62,633 nucleotides of DNA. It comes from JAAZIN01 sp964441025. GTDB lineage: Bacteria > Bacillota > Dethiobacteria > DTU022. The notes under the pieces are model-generated. The model saw only the letters and a list, made by a program, of their open reading frames with translations. It was not told the DNA's origin and did no database searches. Shown here one piece after another: positions 32,588 to 40,728 of this stretch. The stretch is taken from the NCBI GenBank assembly GCA_964441025.1, contig CAYTXG010000011.1:1-62633 (forward strand), in the 5' to 3' direction. The number at the start of each line of letters is the position of its first letter. Position 1 is the stretch's first letter. A program made the translations under genes and the position numbers.

Positions 32588-33721
32588 ATGGGCGAGAGCG
32601 TAAGTGTGCTTATATTTGAGGGAACGGCTGCAGCCAGTCCTGTCGAAGAGATGATCAACTCGGTGCGGCGGGCGTTGCTGCATGACAACCTGGAAAAACT
32701 GAGCCGCGTCAGCCTGGTGGAGCAGGTGCTCCTGGTCACGAACAACCCCTCTCTAGCGGGGATGGCCCGCTCCACAGAGGCGGAAATAATCCTCAACCGG
32801 CAGCATCCCCGGGATTTTCATTTCGGGACCGAGCTGAAAAAGCTGGTTCTGGAACGCCGCTTGAAAAAGGTTTTCTACCTCAGCGGGGCGGGGTGTCCCC
32901 TGATCACGGTACCCGAGCTTGAAGATATTTGTGATAAACTGGCAAGCCGTTCGAAGTTCCTCTATGCGAACAATATTCAGTCAGCCGATATGGTCGCTTT
33001 TACCGTTCCGGAGAGCTTCCCGGAAGCCCCCCTGGAAGCCATGGACAACAGCCTGGCGATGACGCTGCGCGACAGGTGCGGCCTGGAGCTGGAACTGATG
33101 CCGCAGACACTGGGGCTGCTCTTTGACCTGGACACCCCTGCGGATCTTCTTGTTCTCGGCGCCGGCCCCTTTGCCGGGCCGCGGGCGCGTGCCCTTCTTG
33201 ACAGCCTGCCCCTAGATTATTCCAGGCTGGAGCGGGCCAAGGAGGTGCTGGGAGACAGCTACCGGGATATAGCGCTGATCGGGAGAGTGGGGGCGTCTGT
33301 TATGGAGCGGATGAATGCGCTGTTGAAGCTGAGGCTGCGGGTCTTCTCTGAAGAGCGGGGCATGAAGGCACTGGGCCGGCTGGAAAAGAGGGAAGTGCGC
33401 TCCCTTCTCGGCTTCCTTATCGAGGAGACCGGCCTGGAGCGTTTTTTCACTTATCTGGCTCAAGTGGCGCACTGCACCTTTATTGACAGCCGGGTTCTTT
33501 TTGCCCATCACGGGTACGATTTTACTGACCGGGAGCGCTTCCTGTCCGATCTGGGCCTTTATGAGCAGATCGAGCATCCATGGCTCAAGAAGCTTACCCG
33601 CCTGGCTGTGCAGTGCCCCATACCGGTGCTCCTGGGCGGGCATTCCCTCATCTCGGGCAGTCTCTGGGCGCTCACCTGCGAGCTTGATCCGGCGCTGCGG
33701 CTCCGCCGGCCCGGCGAATGA
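32588..33721 (+). CDS. Unrecognised protein, nucleotidyltransferase-like
   Basis: 377 residues, no confident family. The first 200 residues look like a GT-A/MobA-type nucleotidyltransferase fold: an alternating beta pattern, FYLSGAGCPLITVPEL where sugar or cofactor nucleotidyltransferases have a D-x-P-L-I-T metal loop, and FDLDTPADL matching the D-x-D-T-P-x-D-L motif near residue 173. The metal-loop aspartate is replaced by Gly, so activity is doubtful. Residues from about 200 are helical, ending in LGGHSLISGSLWAL. The start is the ATG at 32588, 9 bases after AGAAGGGG; the ATG at 32567 lacks a site. Confidence 0.7.
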   Translation: MGESVSVLIFEGTAAASPVEEMINSVRRALLHDNLEKLSRVSLVEQVLLVTNNPSLAGMARSTEAEIILNRQHPRDFHFGTELKKLVLERRLKKVFYLSGAGCPLITVPELEDICDKLASRSKFLYANNIQSADMVAFTVPESFPEAPLEAMDNSLAMTLRDRCGLELELMPQTLGLLFDLDTPADLLVLGAGPFAGPRARALLDSLPLDYSRLERAKEVLGDSYRDIALIGRVGASVMERMNALLKLRLRVFSEERGMKALGRLEKREVRSLLGFLIEETGLERFFTYLAQVAHCTFIDSRVLFAHHGYDFTDRERFLSDLGLYEQIEHPWLKKLTRLAVQCPIPVLLGGHSLISGSLWALTCELDPALRLRRPGE

Positions 33722-33752
33722 GCCCGTTTCCCGGGCCTTGCTCCGCCGGCCC

Positions 33753-33782
33753 TTGTTCTTGTTGCTCCCCTTATGGTAAAAT
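33753..33782 (+). promoter_or_regulatory. Putative promoter before secA
   Basis: TTGTTC (33753-33758), 18-base spacer, TAAAAT (33777-33782) with an upstream TGG. A transcript from here would begin a few bases before the hairpin at 33794. Confidence 0.4.
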
Positions 33783-33793
33783 AAGACTGCGCT

Positions 33794-33816
33794 AAGGAAC
33801 CGCGGGGTTCCTTTTT
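33794..33816 (+). terminator. Hairpin with T tail in the secA leader
   Basis: AAGGAACC pairs with GGTTCCTT around GCGG, followed by three more T (33814-33816). It reads as an intrinsic terminator of the upstream gene, but lies between the putative secA promoter and start codon. Confidence 0.65.
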
Positions 33817-33850
33817 CAGATCGATGTTCTGTAAGAAAGAGGTGTGGCCA

Positions 33851-36832
33851 ATGGTCGGGCTACTGCAGAAAATATTCGGCGGCTCCAATGAAAAAGAGGT
33901 GCGCCGCCTGTGGAAAACAGTTGAGCGGGTCAGCGCCCTGGAGGGGAGCATGGAGGGCCTCTCCCTGACAGATTTTCCGGAGATGACCGCCCGGTTGAAA
34001 GAGCGGTCGGCGGGGGGCGAGAGCCTGGAGGATCTGCTTCCGGAAGCCTTTGCCCTGGTCAGGGAGGCGGCAAAACGCACCGTGGGGCTACGCCCCTACG
34101 ATGTCCAGGTTCTCGGCGGTATTGTGCTGCACCAGGGGCGCATCGCGGAGATGAAGACCGGTGAAGGTAAAACGCTGGTAGCGACAATGCCCGCCTATCT
34201 AAACAGTTTAAGCGGCAAGGGAACGCATATTGTCACGGTTAATGACTACCTGGCCCGCCGCGATAGCGAATGGATGGGGCCCATATACAAGCTGCTGGGC
34301 CTTACAGTCGGGCTGGTGGTGCATGACCTGAACCCGGCGGAGCGGCGGAAAGCTTACGGGTCGGACATCGTTTACGCTACCAACAATGAGCTCGGTTTCG
34401 ACTACCTGCGCGATAACATGGTCCTGTACCAGGAGGAGCTGGTCCAGAGGGATCTGAACTATGCCATCGTCGATGAAGTCGACAGCATCCTCATCGACGA
34501 GGCCAGGACCCCGCTCATCATCAGCAGCCGCCTGGAGACAAGGCAGGAATACAGCCGCTTCCGCAGCGATGTGGAGCAGCTGCTGCGGAAGCAGAACCGG
34601 ATGGTCGGCGATCTGCTGAGCGAATCCCGGGAGCTGCTTGAAAATGGGAACAGGGATGAGGCTGCGGAAAAACTGCTGCTGGTCCGCCGGGGTGCTCCGA
34701 AGAATAGGAACCTGCTCAAAGTGATCAAAGAACGGGGTATGGAGAGGCTGGTGGAGCGGACCAAGCAGATCCTGATGACAGAGAAAAGGTTGAATCATTT
34801 TGATGAGCAGCTTTATTTTACCATCGATGAGATCACCAGGGCTGTCTCCATCTCCCAGCAGGGTTACCGGGAGCTGGTTCGGAACAATCCGGCGCTGGCC
34901 AGGCTGCTCGGTTTCGAGCAGGCCCCGGAGGCGGAGGCTCCTTTGGGAGAGGAGGATGAGGGTGGCGCCGGTGGACAGCTGCACTGTATTCACCAGCTGC
35001 TGAAGGCATACTCGTTGTACGAAAAAGATGTCGATTATGTGGTCCAGGAGGGCAAAGTAATAATTGTAGACGAGTTTACCGGCCGCCTTATGTGGGGGCG
35101 GCGCTACTCCGAAGGGCTGCACCAGGCTATCGAAGCCAAGGAAAAAGTGGAGGTGCAGGCAGACACCCGCACCGTGGCCTCCATCACATTCCAGAACTAT
35201 TTCCGGATGTACGGCAAATTGTCGGGAATGACCGGCACGGCGGCCACAGAGGAGGACGAATTCCGCAAGATTTACGGTATGGATGTGGTGGTTATCCCCA
35301 CAAACCGGCCCCTGATCCGCGAAGAGCTGCCAGATCTTGTTTACAAGAGCGAGCGGGCCAAATTTCAGGCGGCGGTGGAGGAGATCGAACGGCGCTGCAA
35401 TCTGGGACAGCCCGTACTGGTGGGGACTATTTCGGTAGAAAAATCGGAGATGCTCAGCCGGATGCTGAAGCGGCGGGGTGTGCCCCATGAAGTGCTCAAT
35501 GCGGTGAATCATACGCATGAGGCGCAGATCATCGCCCAGGCCGGTCGCAAGGGAGCGGTGACCATATCAACGAATATGGCCGGCCGGGGCACTGATATCA
35601 TCCTGGGGGGGAACCCGGAATTCCGGATAAAAGAGCGGCTGGAGAAAGAGTTTTCCGCAAAGGAGCATGAGCTTGATCCGGCGCAGCATCTGGAATGGGA
35701 GGGGAGGCGGCGGGAACTGGCCGCCGAGGCCGACCGCCTTGTGGAGCAGGAACGCAGCGAGGTCATCTCCCTGGGCGGATTGCATGTGCTGGGTACCGAA
35801 CGCCATGAAAGCAGGCGCATAGACAACCAGCTGCGCGGCCGCTCCGGCCGCCAGGGCGATCCCGGCTCTTCGCAATTCGTGGTCTCCCTGGAGGATGATC
35901 TGATGCGCCTTTTCGGCGCCGACAACATTGCCTCGCTTATGGAGCGTTTCGGCTTTGAAGAGGATATTCCCATTGATCATCCCCTGGTCAGCAGAGCCAT
36001 AGAGCAGGCTCAGAAAAAAGTCGAATCGCGAAACTTTGAAATCCGCCGCCACCTGCTGGATTATGATGATGTGCTGAACAAGCAGCGCGAGGTGATCTAT
36101 GGTCAGCGCCGCCAGGTTCTCGAGGGCATGGAGATGCGACAGGCTGTCATAGATATGGTTGAAGAGGTGCTCTCCGGTTGCCTTCAGCAATATTTTCACG
36201 AGCAGGGATTTCTTGAAGAGCCTGAGGCAAGCGCCCTGCTGCAGGCGGGGGAGGGCTCTTTCCTGCGCCGGGGAAAGATAATGGTACCACAGCTCATCGA
36301 CATGGAGAGAGGCGAGGTGGAGCGCCTTCTTCTCGAGGAGGCCCGCACATTTTACGGAGCCCGTGAAGCGGAGCTTGGCGAAGGGGTTATGCGCGAGCTG
36401 GAGAGGGTGATCCTGCTGCGCACGGTGGACCGGCACTGGATGTTTTTTATAGATGAGATGCACGAGCTGCGCCAGGAGATCAACTTGCGTGCGTATGGGC
36501 AGCGGGATCCCCTGGTGGAATATCGCCTGGAAAGTTTTGAGATGTTTGAAGGGATGATCAGGACAATTCAGGAAGAGGTTGTCCGCGGCATCTATCAGGC
36601 CCGGGTGGCGGCGCCGCCGCGCCGCCGCGCCGTGGCGGGACCGGCGGCGGCGATTCGACCGCGTCTGCAGGAGGCTGTTTCCAATGACAGCGGTGGAAAA
36701 GAGAAGAGCGTGGTCCGCAGCGAGGCTCCGCCAGCAAAACAACAGCCGGTCAGGGCGGGGGAAAAGATTGGACGCAACGATCCCTGTCCCTGCGGCAGCG
36801 GCAAGAAATACAAAAAATGCTGCGGCGCCTGA
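33851..36832 (+). CDS. secA: Preprotein translocase ATPase SecA, with insertion
   Basis: Motor ATPase for protein export through SecYEG. 993 residues, longer than Bacillus SecA (about 840). Walker A is MKTGEGKT, Walker B VDEVDSILIDEARTPL, and the C-terminal zinc motif is CPCGSGKKYKKCC. The extra length is mainly an insert at about 245-318, with blocks such as RRGAPKNRNLLK and HFDEQLYFTIDE. The start is the ATG at 33851 after AAGAGGTG; an ATG at 33824 is also open but unsupported. It is followed by prfB. Confidence 0.97.
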   Translation: MVGLLQKIFGGSNEKEVRRLWKTVERVSALEGSMEGLSLTDFPEMTARLKERSAGGESLEDLLPEAFALVREAAKRTVGLRPYDVQVLGGIVLHQGRIAEMKTGEGKTLVATMPAYLNSLSGKGTHIVTVNDYLARRDSEWMGPIYKLLGLTVGLVVHDLNPAERRKAYGSDIVYATNNELGFDYLRDNMVLYQEELVQRDLNYAIVDEVDSILIDEARTPLIISSRLETRQEYSRFRSDVEQLLRKQNRMVGDLLSESRELLENGNRDEAAEKLLLVRRGAPKNRNLLKVIKERGMERLVERTKQILMTEKRLNHFDEQLYFTIDEITRAVSISQQGYRELVRNNPALARLLGFEQAPEAEAPLGEEDEGGAGGQLHCIHQLLKAYSLYEKDVDYVVQEGKVIIVDEFTGRLMWGRRYSEGLHQAIEAKEKVEVQADTRTVASITFQNYFRMYGKLSGMTGTAATEEDEFRKIYGMDVVVIPTNRPLIREELPDLVYKSERAKFQAAVEEIERRCNLGQPVLVGTISVEKSEMLSRMLKRRGVPHEVLNAVNHTHEAQIIAQAGRKGAVTISTNMAGRGTDIILGGNPEFRIKERLEKEFSAKEHELDPAQHLEWEGRRRELAAEADRLVEQERSEVISLGGLHVLGTERHESRRIDNQLRGRSGRQGDPGSSQFVVSLEDDLMRLFGADNIASLMERFGFEEDIPIDHPLVSRAIEQAQKKVESRNFEIRRHLLDYDDVLNKQREVIYGQRRQVLEGMEMRQAVIDMVEEVLSGCLQQYFHEQGFLEEPEASALLQAGEGSFLRRGKIMVPQLIDMERGEVERLLLEEARTFYGAREAELGEGVMRELERVILLRTVDRHWMFFIDEMHELRQEINLRAYGQRDPLVEYRLESFEMFEGMIRTIQEEVVRGIYQARVAAPPRRRAVAGPAAAIRPRLQEAVSNDSGGKEKSVVRSEAPPAKQQPVRAGEKIGRNDPCPCGSGKKYKKCCGA

Positions 36833-36895
36833 TCCCCATTACTGGTTCGCCGGCGAAAAATGTATCCAATTCTCAAAGGAGAAGGGTGATTCCAG

Positions 36896-38042
36896 ATGTT
36901 AAAAGATTATAGCGACATGCTGACCCATCAGCGGCAGCGTTTTCTTGAAATGGGGGCTTCCCTTTGAATATGAACGTAAAAAATCTCTTCTGAAAGAATT
37001 CGAGGAGAAAGCGGCGGATCCTGCGTTGTGGGAAGAGGGAGCCCGGGCCCAGGAGTTTATGAAAAAGATGGGCTCCCTGCGCGAGCAGATCCGGCCGCTG
37101 CAGGAGCTCGAAGGCAGGCTTGAGGAGATCGAGGTTCTGCTGGAGCTGGCCGTTGAAGATCCGGAGGAGGGCAAGGAGGCGCTCCGGGAAGCGTCGGACT
37201 CACTGGAAATAACCGCCTGTCTGCTTGACCAGCTGGAGCTGGAGACCCTTTTCAGCGGTGAATATGATTTCAGAAACGCAATTGTTTCTCTCCATCCGGG
37301 GGCAGGCGGCCTGGAATCGCAGGACTGGGCGGAAATGCTGCTGCGTATGTACACCCGCTGGGCTGAGCAAAAAGGCTGGGAGGCGGAGCTCGTGGACCTG
37401 CTTCCGGGAGACGAGGCCGGCGTGAAGAGCGCAACATTTATTGTGCGCGGACACGGCGCTTACGGTTACCTGCAGGCGGAAAAAGGGGTGCACCGGCTGA
37501 TCAGGATATCCCCCTTTGATACTGCCCGGCGCCGCCATACCTCCTTTGCCTCCATCGATGTAATCCCCGAAGTTGAGGCGGAAGATTATGAAATTAACCT
37601 CGAGGACCTCCGCATCGACACTTTTCGTTCCAGCGGTGCCGGAGGACAGCATGTGAATAAAACTGATTCCGCGGTGCGTATCACCCACCTGCCCTCAGGC
37701 CTGGTTGTAACCTGCCAGAACAACCGCTCCCAGCACAGCAACAGGCTGCAGGCGATGCGCATCCTCCAGGCCCGCCTTGCCGAAATTCAGCGGCGCGAGC
37801 AGGCTGCAGAGCTATCCGCGCTGCGCGGTTCCCAGAAAGAGATCGCCTGGGGCAGCCAGATCCGCACCTATATCTTTCATCCTTTTACCCTGGTTAAGGA
37901 TCACCGTACCGGTGTGGAGGTGGGGCAGGTTGATGCGGTTATGGACGGGGCGCTCGATCCCTTTATCGAAGCATTTTTGCGCCGGCAGGTCCAGCTGCGT
38001 TCACAGGGCGCCGCTGCTCCCGCAGAAGAAGGCCGGCCATGA
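36896..38042 (+). CDS. prfB: Peptide chain release factor 2, programmed +1 frameshift
   Basis: Release factor for UGA and UAA. The gene is interrupted: ATG 36896 opens a 23-codon frame ending in CTT-TGA (36962-36967), and the rest is read in the +1 frame from GAA at 36966. The joined product is 381 residues, the correct size, with GAGGQHVN (GGQ) and, in place of the RF1 PAT, the RF2-type SPF motif in RISPFDT. The slip site, the UGA and an upstream GGGGG (36952-36956) are the classic RF2 autoregulatory signal. A ribosome site, AAAGGAGAAGGG, lies at 36876-36887. It overlaps yitT by 4 bases. Confidence 0.95.
36952..36967 (+). promoter_or_regulatory. Programmed +1 frameshift site of prfB
   Basis: GGGGG (36952-36956) acts as an internal SD, then five bases, then CTT-TGA. 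When RF2 is scarce the ribosome slips from CTT into the +1 frame. The gap of five bases is longer than the three seen in E. coli. Confidence 0.9.
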
Positions 38043-38911
38043 TCAAGAGCCGCTTCTACAGCCTGCTGAAAAACATGGCTGTACCAAATCTGGGTGTTCT
38101 CCTGGGATCGGTGATCATGGCAGTGGCGATGAATCTATTTCTAATCCCTCACCGCCTGGCTGCAGGCGGGATCAGCGGCTTAAGCGTGATTCTTTTTCAC
38201 CTTTTCGGGATACCGGCGGGGTTAAGCATCGTTCTCCTGAACCTGCCGCTCTTTATTGCTGCCTGGTTTATCCTGGGCCGGGGTGTGGTGGCACGGAGCC
38301 TTTTGGGGACTTTCCTTTTTTCCGCCGCTCTCGAGCTGACAGCGCCCTACCTGCCGGCGGCGACGAAGGATCCCCTGCTGGCGGCGCTGTACGGAGGGGT
38401 GATCATGGGCCTGGGCCTGGGCATGGTTTTTCGATACCGCGGTTCAACGGGCGGGACGGCCCTGCTTTCGCTGATCCTGAACCGGACTACCGGATTGACA
38501 GCCGGGCAGGGTCTTCTGGGCGGCGACCTGGCGGTAATCGCCCTGGCGGTTTTTATCTTCGGCGGCGAGGCGGCCATGTATGCAGTACTCTCGCTTTTTG
38601 TGAGCGCAAAGGTTATCGATCTGATACAGGAAGGATTCAGCCTGGCAAAGATGGCCTTTATCATTACTGTCCGCGGTGAAGAGATCAACTGCCGGCTGCT
38701 TTGCGATCTGGGCAGAGGTGTGACCAGGCTTGCCGGCCGGGGCGGGTACAGCGGAGGGGAAAAAGAAGTTTTACTCTGCGTTGTTACCCGCCCCCAGGTA
38801 ACCCGGTTGAAAGAGCTGGTTCATGAACAGGATCCCACCGCTTTTGTGATTATTGGAAATGCCGGTGAAGTACATGGCGAAGGGTTTAAAAAGCTTTTCA
38901 GTCCTGATTGA
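38039..38911 (+). CDS. YitT-family membrane protein (DUF161/DUF2179)
   Basis: 290 residues: five hydrophobic helices (about 15-180) of the YitT/DUF161 type with the glycine-rich LAAGGISGLSVIL and YRGSTGGTALL blocks, then a cytoplasmic DUF2179 domain (about 200-285; EKEVLLCVVTRPQVTRLK, DPTAFVII). The ATG overlaps the prfB stop (ATGA). Substrate is unknown; members are common in Firmicutes as multiple paralogues. Confidence 0.88.
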   Translation: MIKSRFYSLLKNMAVPNLGVLLGSVIMAVAMNLFLIPHRLAAGGISGLSVILFHLFGIPAGLSIVLLNLPLFIAAWFILGRGVVARSLLGTFLFSAALELTAPYLPAATKDPLLAALYGGVIMGLGLGMVFRYRGSTGGTALLSLILNRTTGLTAGQGLLGGDLAVIALAVFIFGGEAAMYAVLSLFVSAKVIDLIQEGFSLAKMAFIITVRGEEINCRLLCDLGRGVTRLAGRGGYSGGEKEVLLCVVTRPQVTRLKELVHEQDPTAFVIIGNAGEVHGEGFKKLFSPD

Positions 38912-39122
38912 CAGCCGGCTTCTCTCCCTCAAGATGACTCTTTCGAGAATAATTACCCCTTTCTTCCTCTATTTATCCCTATTTTTCGCCTGTTCAGGAC
39001 ATCAATCCATTATATCCCTGGTAAAAGTTATTTTATTTTAATAAATTAGCAGGAATACGGTTTTACCTGTCGAATATTGTTCTCACATATTAAGTTTATG
39101 TTAAGTCAGGAGTAAGTTGATA
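38912..39122 (+). other. AT-rich intergenic region before ftsE
   Basis: 211 bases, much more AT-rich than its surroundings. It contains TGTCGAA (39068-39074), which resembles a Spo0A box, and TA-rich stretches that may house the ftsEX promoter, but no clear -35/-10 pair. I do not accept a 62-codon open frame crossing its left part. Confidence 0.4.
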
Positions 39123-39812
39123 ATGGTAGAGGCTAAAGCACTATATCATCGCTATAAAAAAAACAACGGCTATGTTCTGGATAATTTAAATTTTACCGTT
39201 AGCCGGGGTGAATTTGTTTTTTTCATCGGGGCCAGCGGAGCGGGGAAATCCACTTTATTTAAAATGATCATCCGGGAGGTTGTTCCGGTCAAAGGTGCTT
39301 TGAAGGTATTCGGCCATGATCTCTCCCGGATGCCGCGTCACCGGATACCGTACCTGCGGCGCAATATCGGGATGGTTTTCCAGGATTTTCGGCTTCTCGA
39401 TGAGCGCACCGCTTTTGAGAATATTGCGTTTGCCATGCGGGTCACAGGTGCTTCCAACCGTGAAATCAGGCGCCGCGTTCCTTATGTTCTGGATCTTGTG
39501 GGACTGCCGGATAAGAGCGGCGCCAGGGTATGCGATCTATCGGGTGGCGAACAGCAGCGTATCGGGCTGGCCCGGGCAATTATCAACCGCCCGGCTATGA
39601 TTATTGCCGACGAGCCCACGGGCAATCTCGATCCGGAAAACTCCTTTGAAATCATGAACATCCTGCGCACGATCAACATTCGCGGCACTACTATCCTGGT
39701 TGCAACTCATAACCGTGAAATTGTCGACCGGCTGAAAAAAAGAGTTATCCTCCTGGATAAGGGCAGGCTGGCTGCTGATGAAGCAAAGGGGGTATATGCC
39801 GGTGCGCTATAG
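39123..39812 (+). CDS. ftsE: Cell division ATP-binding protein FtsE
   Basis: ABC-type ATPase partner of FtsX; the complex activates cell-wall hydrolases at division or elongation sites. 229 residues. Walker A is GASGAGKST (near 35-43), the signature is LSGGEQQRIGLARAI, Walker B IIADEPTGNLD. The ATG at 39123 has GGAG ten bases upstream; a TTG at 39117 is also possible. The stop overlaps ftsX. In Bacillus FtsEX also affects sporulation onset. Confidence 0.96.
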   Translation: MVEAKALYHRYKKNNGYVLDNLNFTVSRGEFVFFIGASGAGKSTLFKMIIREVVPVKGALKVFGHDLSRMPRHRIPYLRRNIGMVFQDFRLLDERTAFENIAFAMRVTGASNREIRRRVPYVLDLVGLPDKSGARVCDLSGGEQQRIGLARAIINRPAMIIADEPTGNLDPENSFEIMNILRTINIRGTTILVATHNREIVDRLKKRVILLDKGRLAADEAKGVYAGAL

Positions 39813-40689
39813 CGGATTTCTTTATGCCTGGAAAGAAGCCCTGCGCAGCCTTTACAGGAACAAGTGGATGACCGCTGCCTCTGTCGGGGTAGTAGTGGTT
39901 ACCCTGCTGATGCTCGGCGGTTTTATGCTGGTAAATCTCAACCTGAAACATATCACTGAGGATGTCAAGGAACAGGTGGAGATCGTCCTGTATGTAGATG
40001 ATACGGCCACCCTGGCCCAGCGCAATACACTGCGCGAAAAGCTGATCGCCCACAGCTCCCTCTCCGAAGTCCGCTTTGTATCCAAGGACGAGGCCCTGCA
40101 ACGCCTGAAGAAGCAGATGGGCGATATTGTTGAAGGGTATGAAGCTGCCGAAGAGAATCCCCTGCCCGATTCTTTTGAGCTGCGCACTCATCACCCCGAG
40201 TCTGTTGGCAAGGTGGCCAAGGAGCTGACCCGCTATCCTGCGGTGGCCAAGGTTACTTATGGCGAAGAGACGGTGGAGAGGCTTTTTGCCGCGACCCGGG
40301 CGCTCCAGATTGTCGGTCTTGTCCTGATGACGGGCCTGGCAGTTACGGCCATATTTCTTATTGCCCATACCATCAGGCTGACTGTTTTTATCCGCCGCCG
40401 GGAGATTATGATCATGAAGTACGTGGGTGCGACGAACTGGTTTATACGCTGGCCCTTTATTCTTGAAGGGCTAATCATCGGCTTAATCGGGGCGCTTCTG
40501 CCCATGGCCGGACTTTACTATATTTATCAGGCTTCCCTGGAGTGGGTTGCAGCCAACAACCTGATGTTTCTGGCCCTGCTCCCTGTTCTTCCCCTTATGG
40601 GTGAGCTGAGCAAGTATCTTATTCCCCTGGGTACGGGGTTTGGGATCCTGGGAAGCGCTTTTTCAATGGACCGCTTTTTAAGGGTCTAG
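39796..40689 (+). CDS. ftsX: Cell division protein FtsX
   Basis: Membrane partner of FtsE. 297 residues with four predicted membrane helices (about 20-45, 168-195, 220-240, 265-285) and an extracellular loop between helices 1 and 2 (about 46-165) that binds the hydrolase or its activator. IMKYVGATNWFIRWPF is the conserved cytoplasmic block. The start is ATG 39796 or GTG 39802; AAAGGGGG at 39785-39792 suits the latter slightly better. It is directly followed by a coiled-coil M23 gene. Confidence 0.94.
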   Translation: MPVRYSGFLYAWKEALRSLYRNKWMTAASVGVVVVTLLMLGGFMLVNLNLKHITEDVKEQVEIVLYVDDTATLAQRNTLREKLIAHSSLSEVRFVSKDEALQRLKKQMGDIVEGYEAAEENPLPDSFELRTHHPESVGKVAKELTRYPAVAKVTYGEETVERLFAATRALQIVGLVLMTGLAVTAIFLIAHTIRLTVFIRRREIMIMKYVGATNWFIRWPFILEGLIIGLIGALLPMAGLYYIYQASLEWVAANNLMFLALLPVLPLMGELSKYLIPLGTGFGILGSAFSMDRFLRV

Positions 40690-40728
40690 TTGCGGATCAT
40701 CACATCGATGCCCTGGGAGGGATGTTGC

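Noticed and set aside
34208..35518. 436-codon open frame on the minus strand
   Set aside because: It lies wholly inside secA in the opposite strand; composition is a mirror of secA codons and no domain is recognisable.
35567..36742. 391-codon open frame on the minus strand
   Set aside because: Also antisense to secA, His- and Leu-rich shadow of GC-rich codons, no ribosome site or motif.
36896..36967. A nonsense mutation making prfB a pseudogene
   Set aside because: The early TGA with CTT slip codon and upstream SD-like run is the normal RF2 programmed frameshift.
37777..38679. 300-codon frame over prfB and yitT
   Set aside because: Out of frame with both confident genes; low-complexity Pro/Arg/Gly-rich product.
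38853..39041. 62-codon frame at the end of yitT
   Set aside because: Mostly overlaps yitT in another frame and has no ribosome site.
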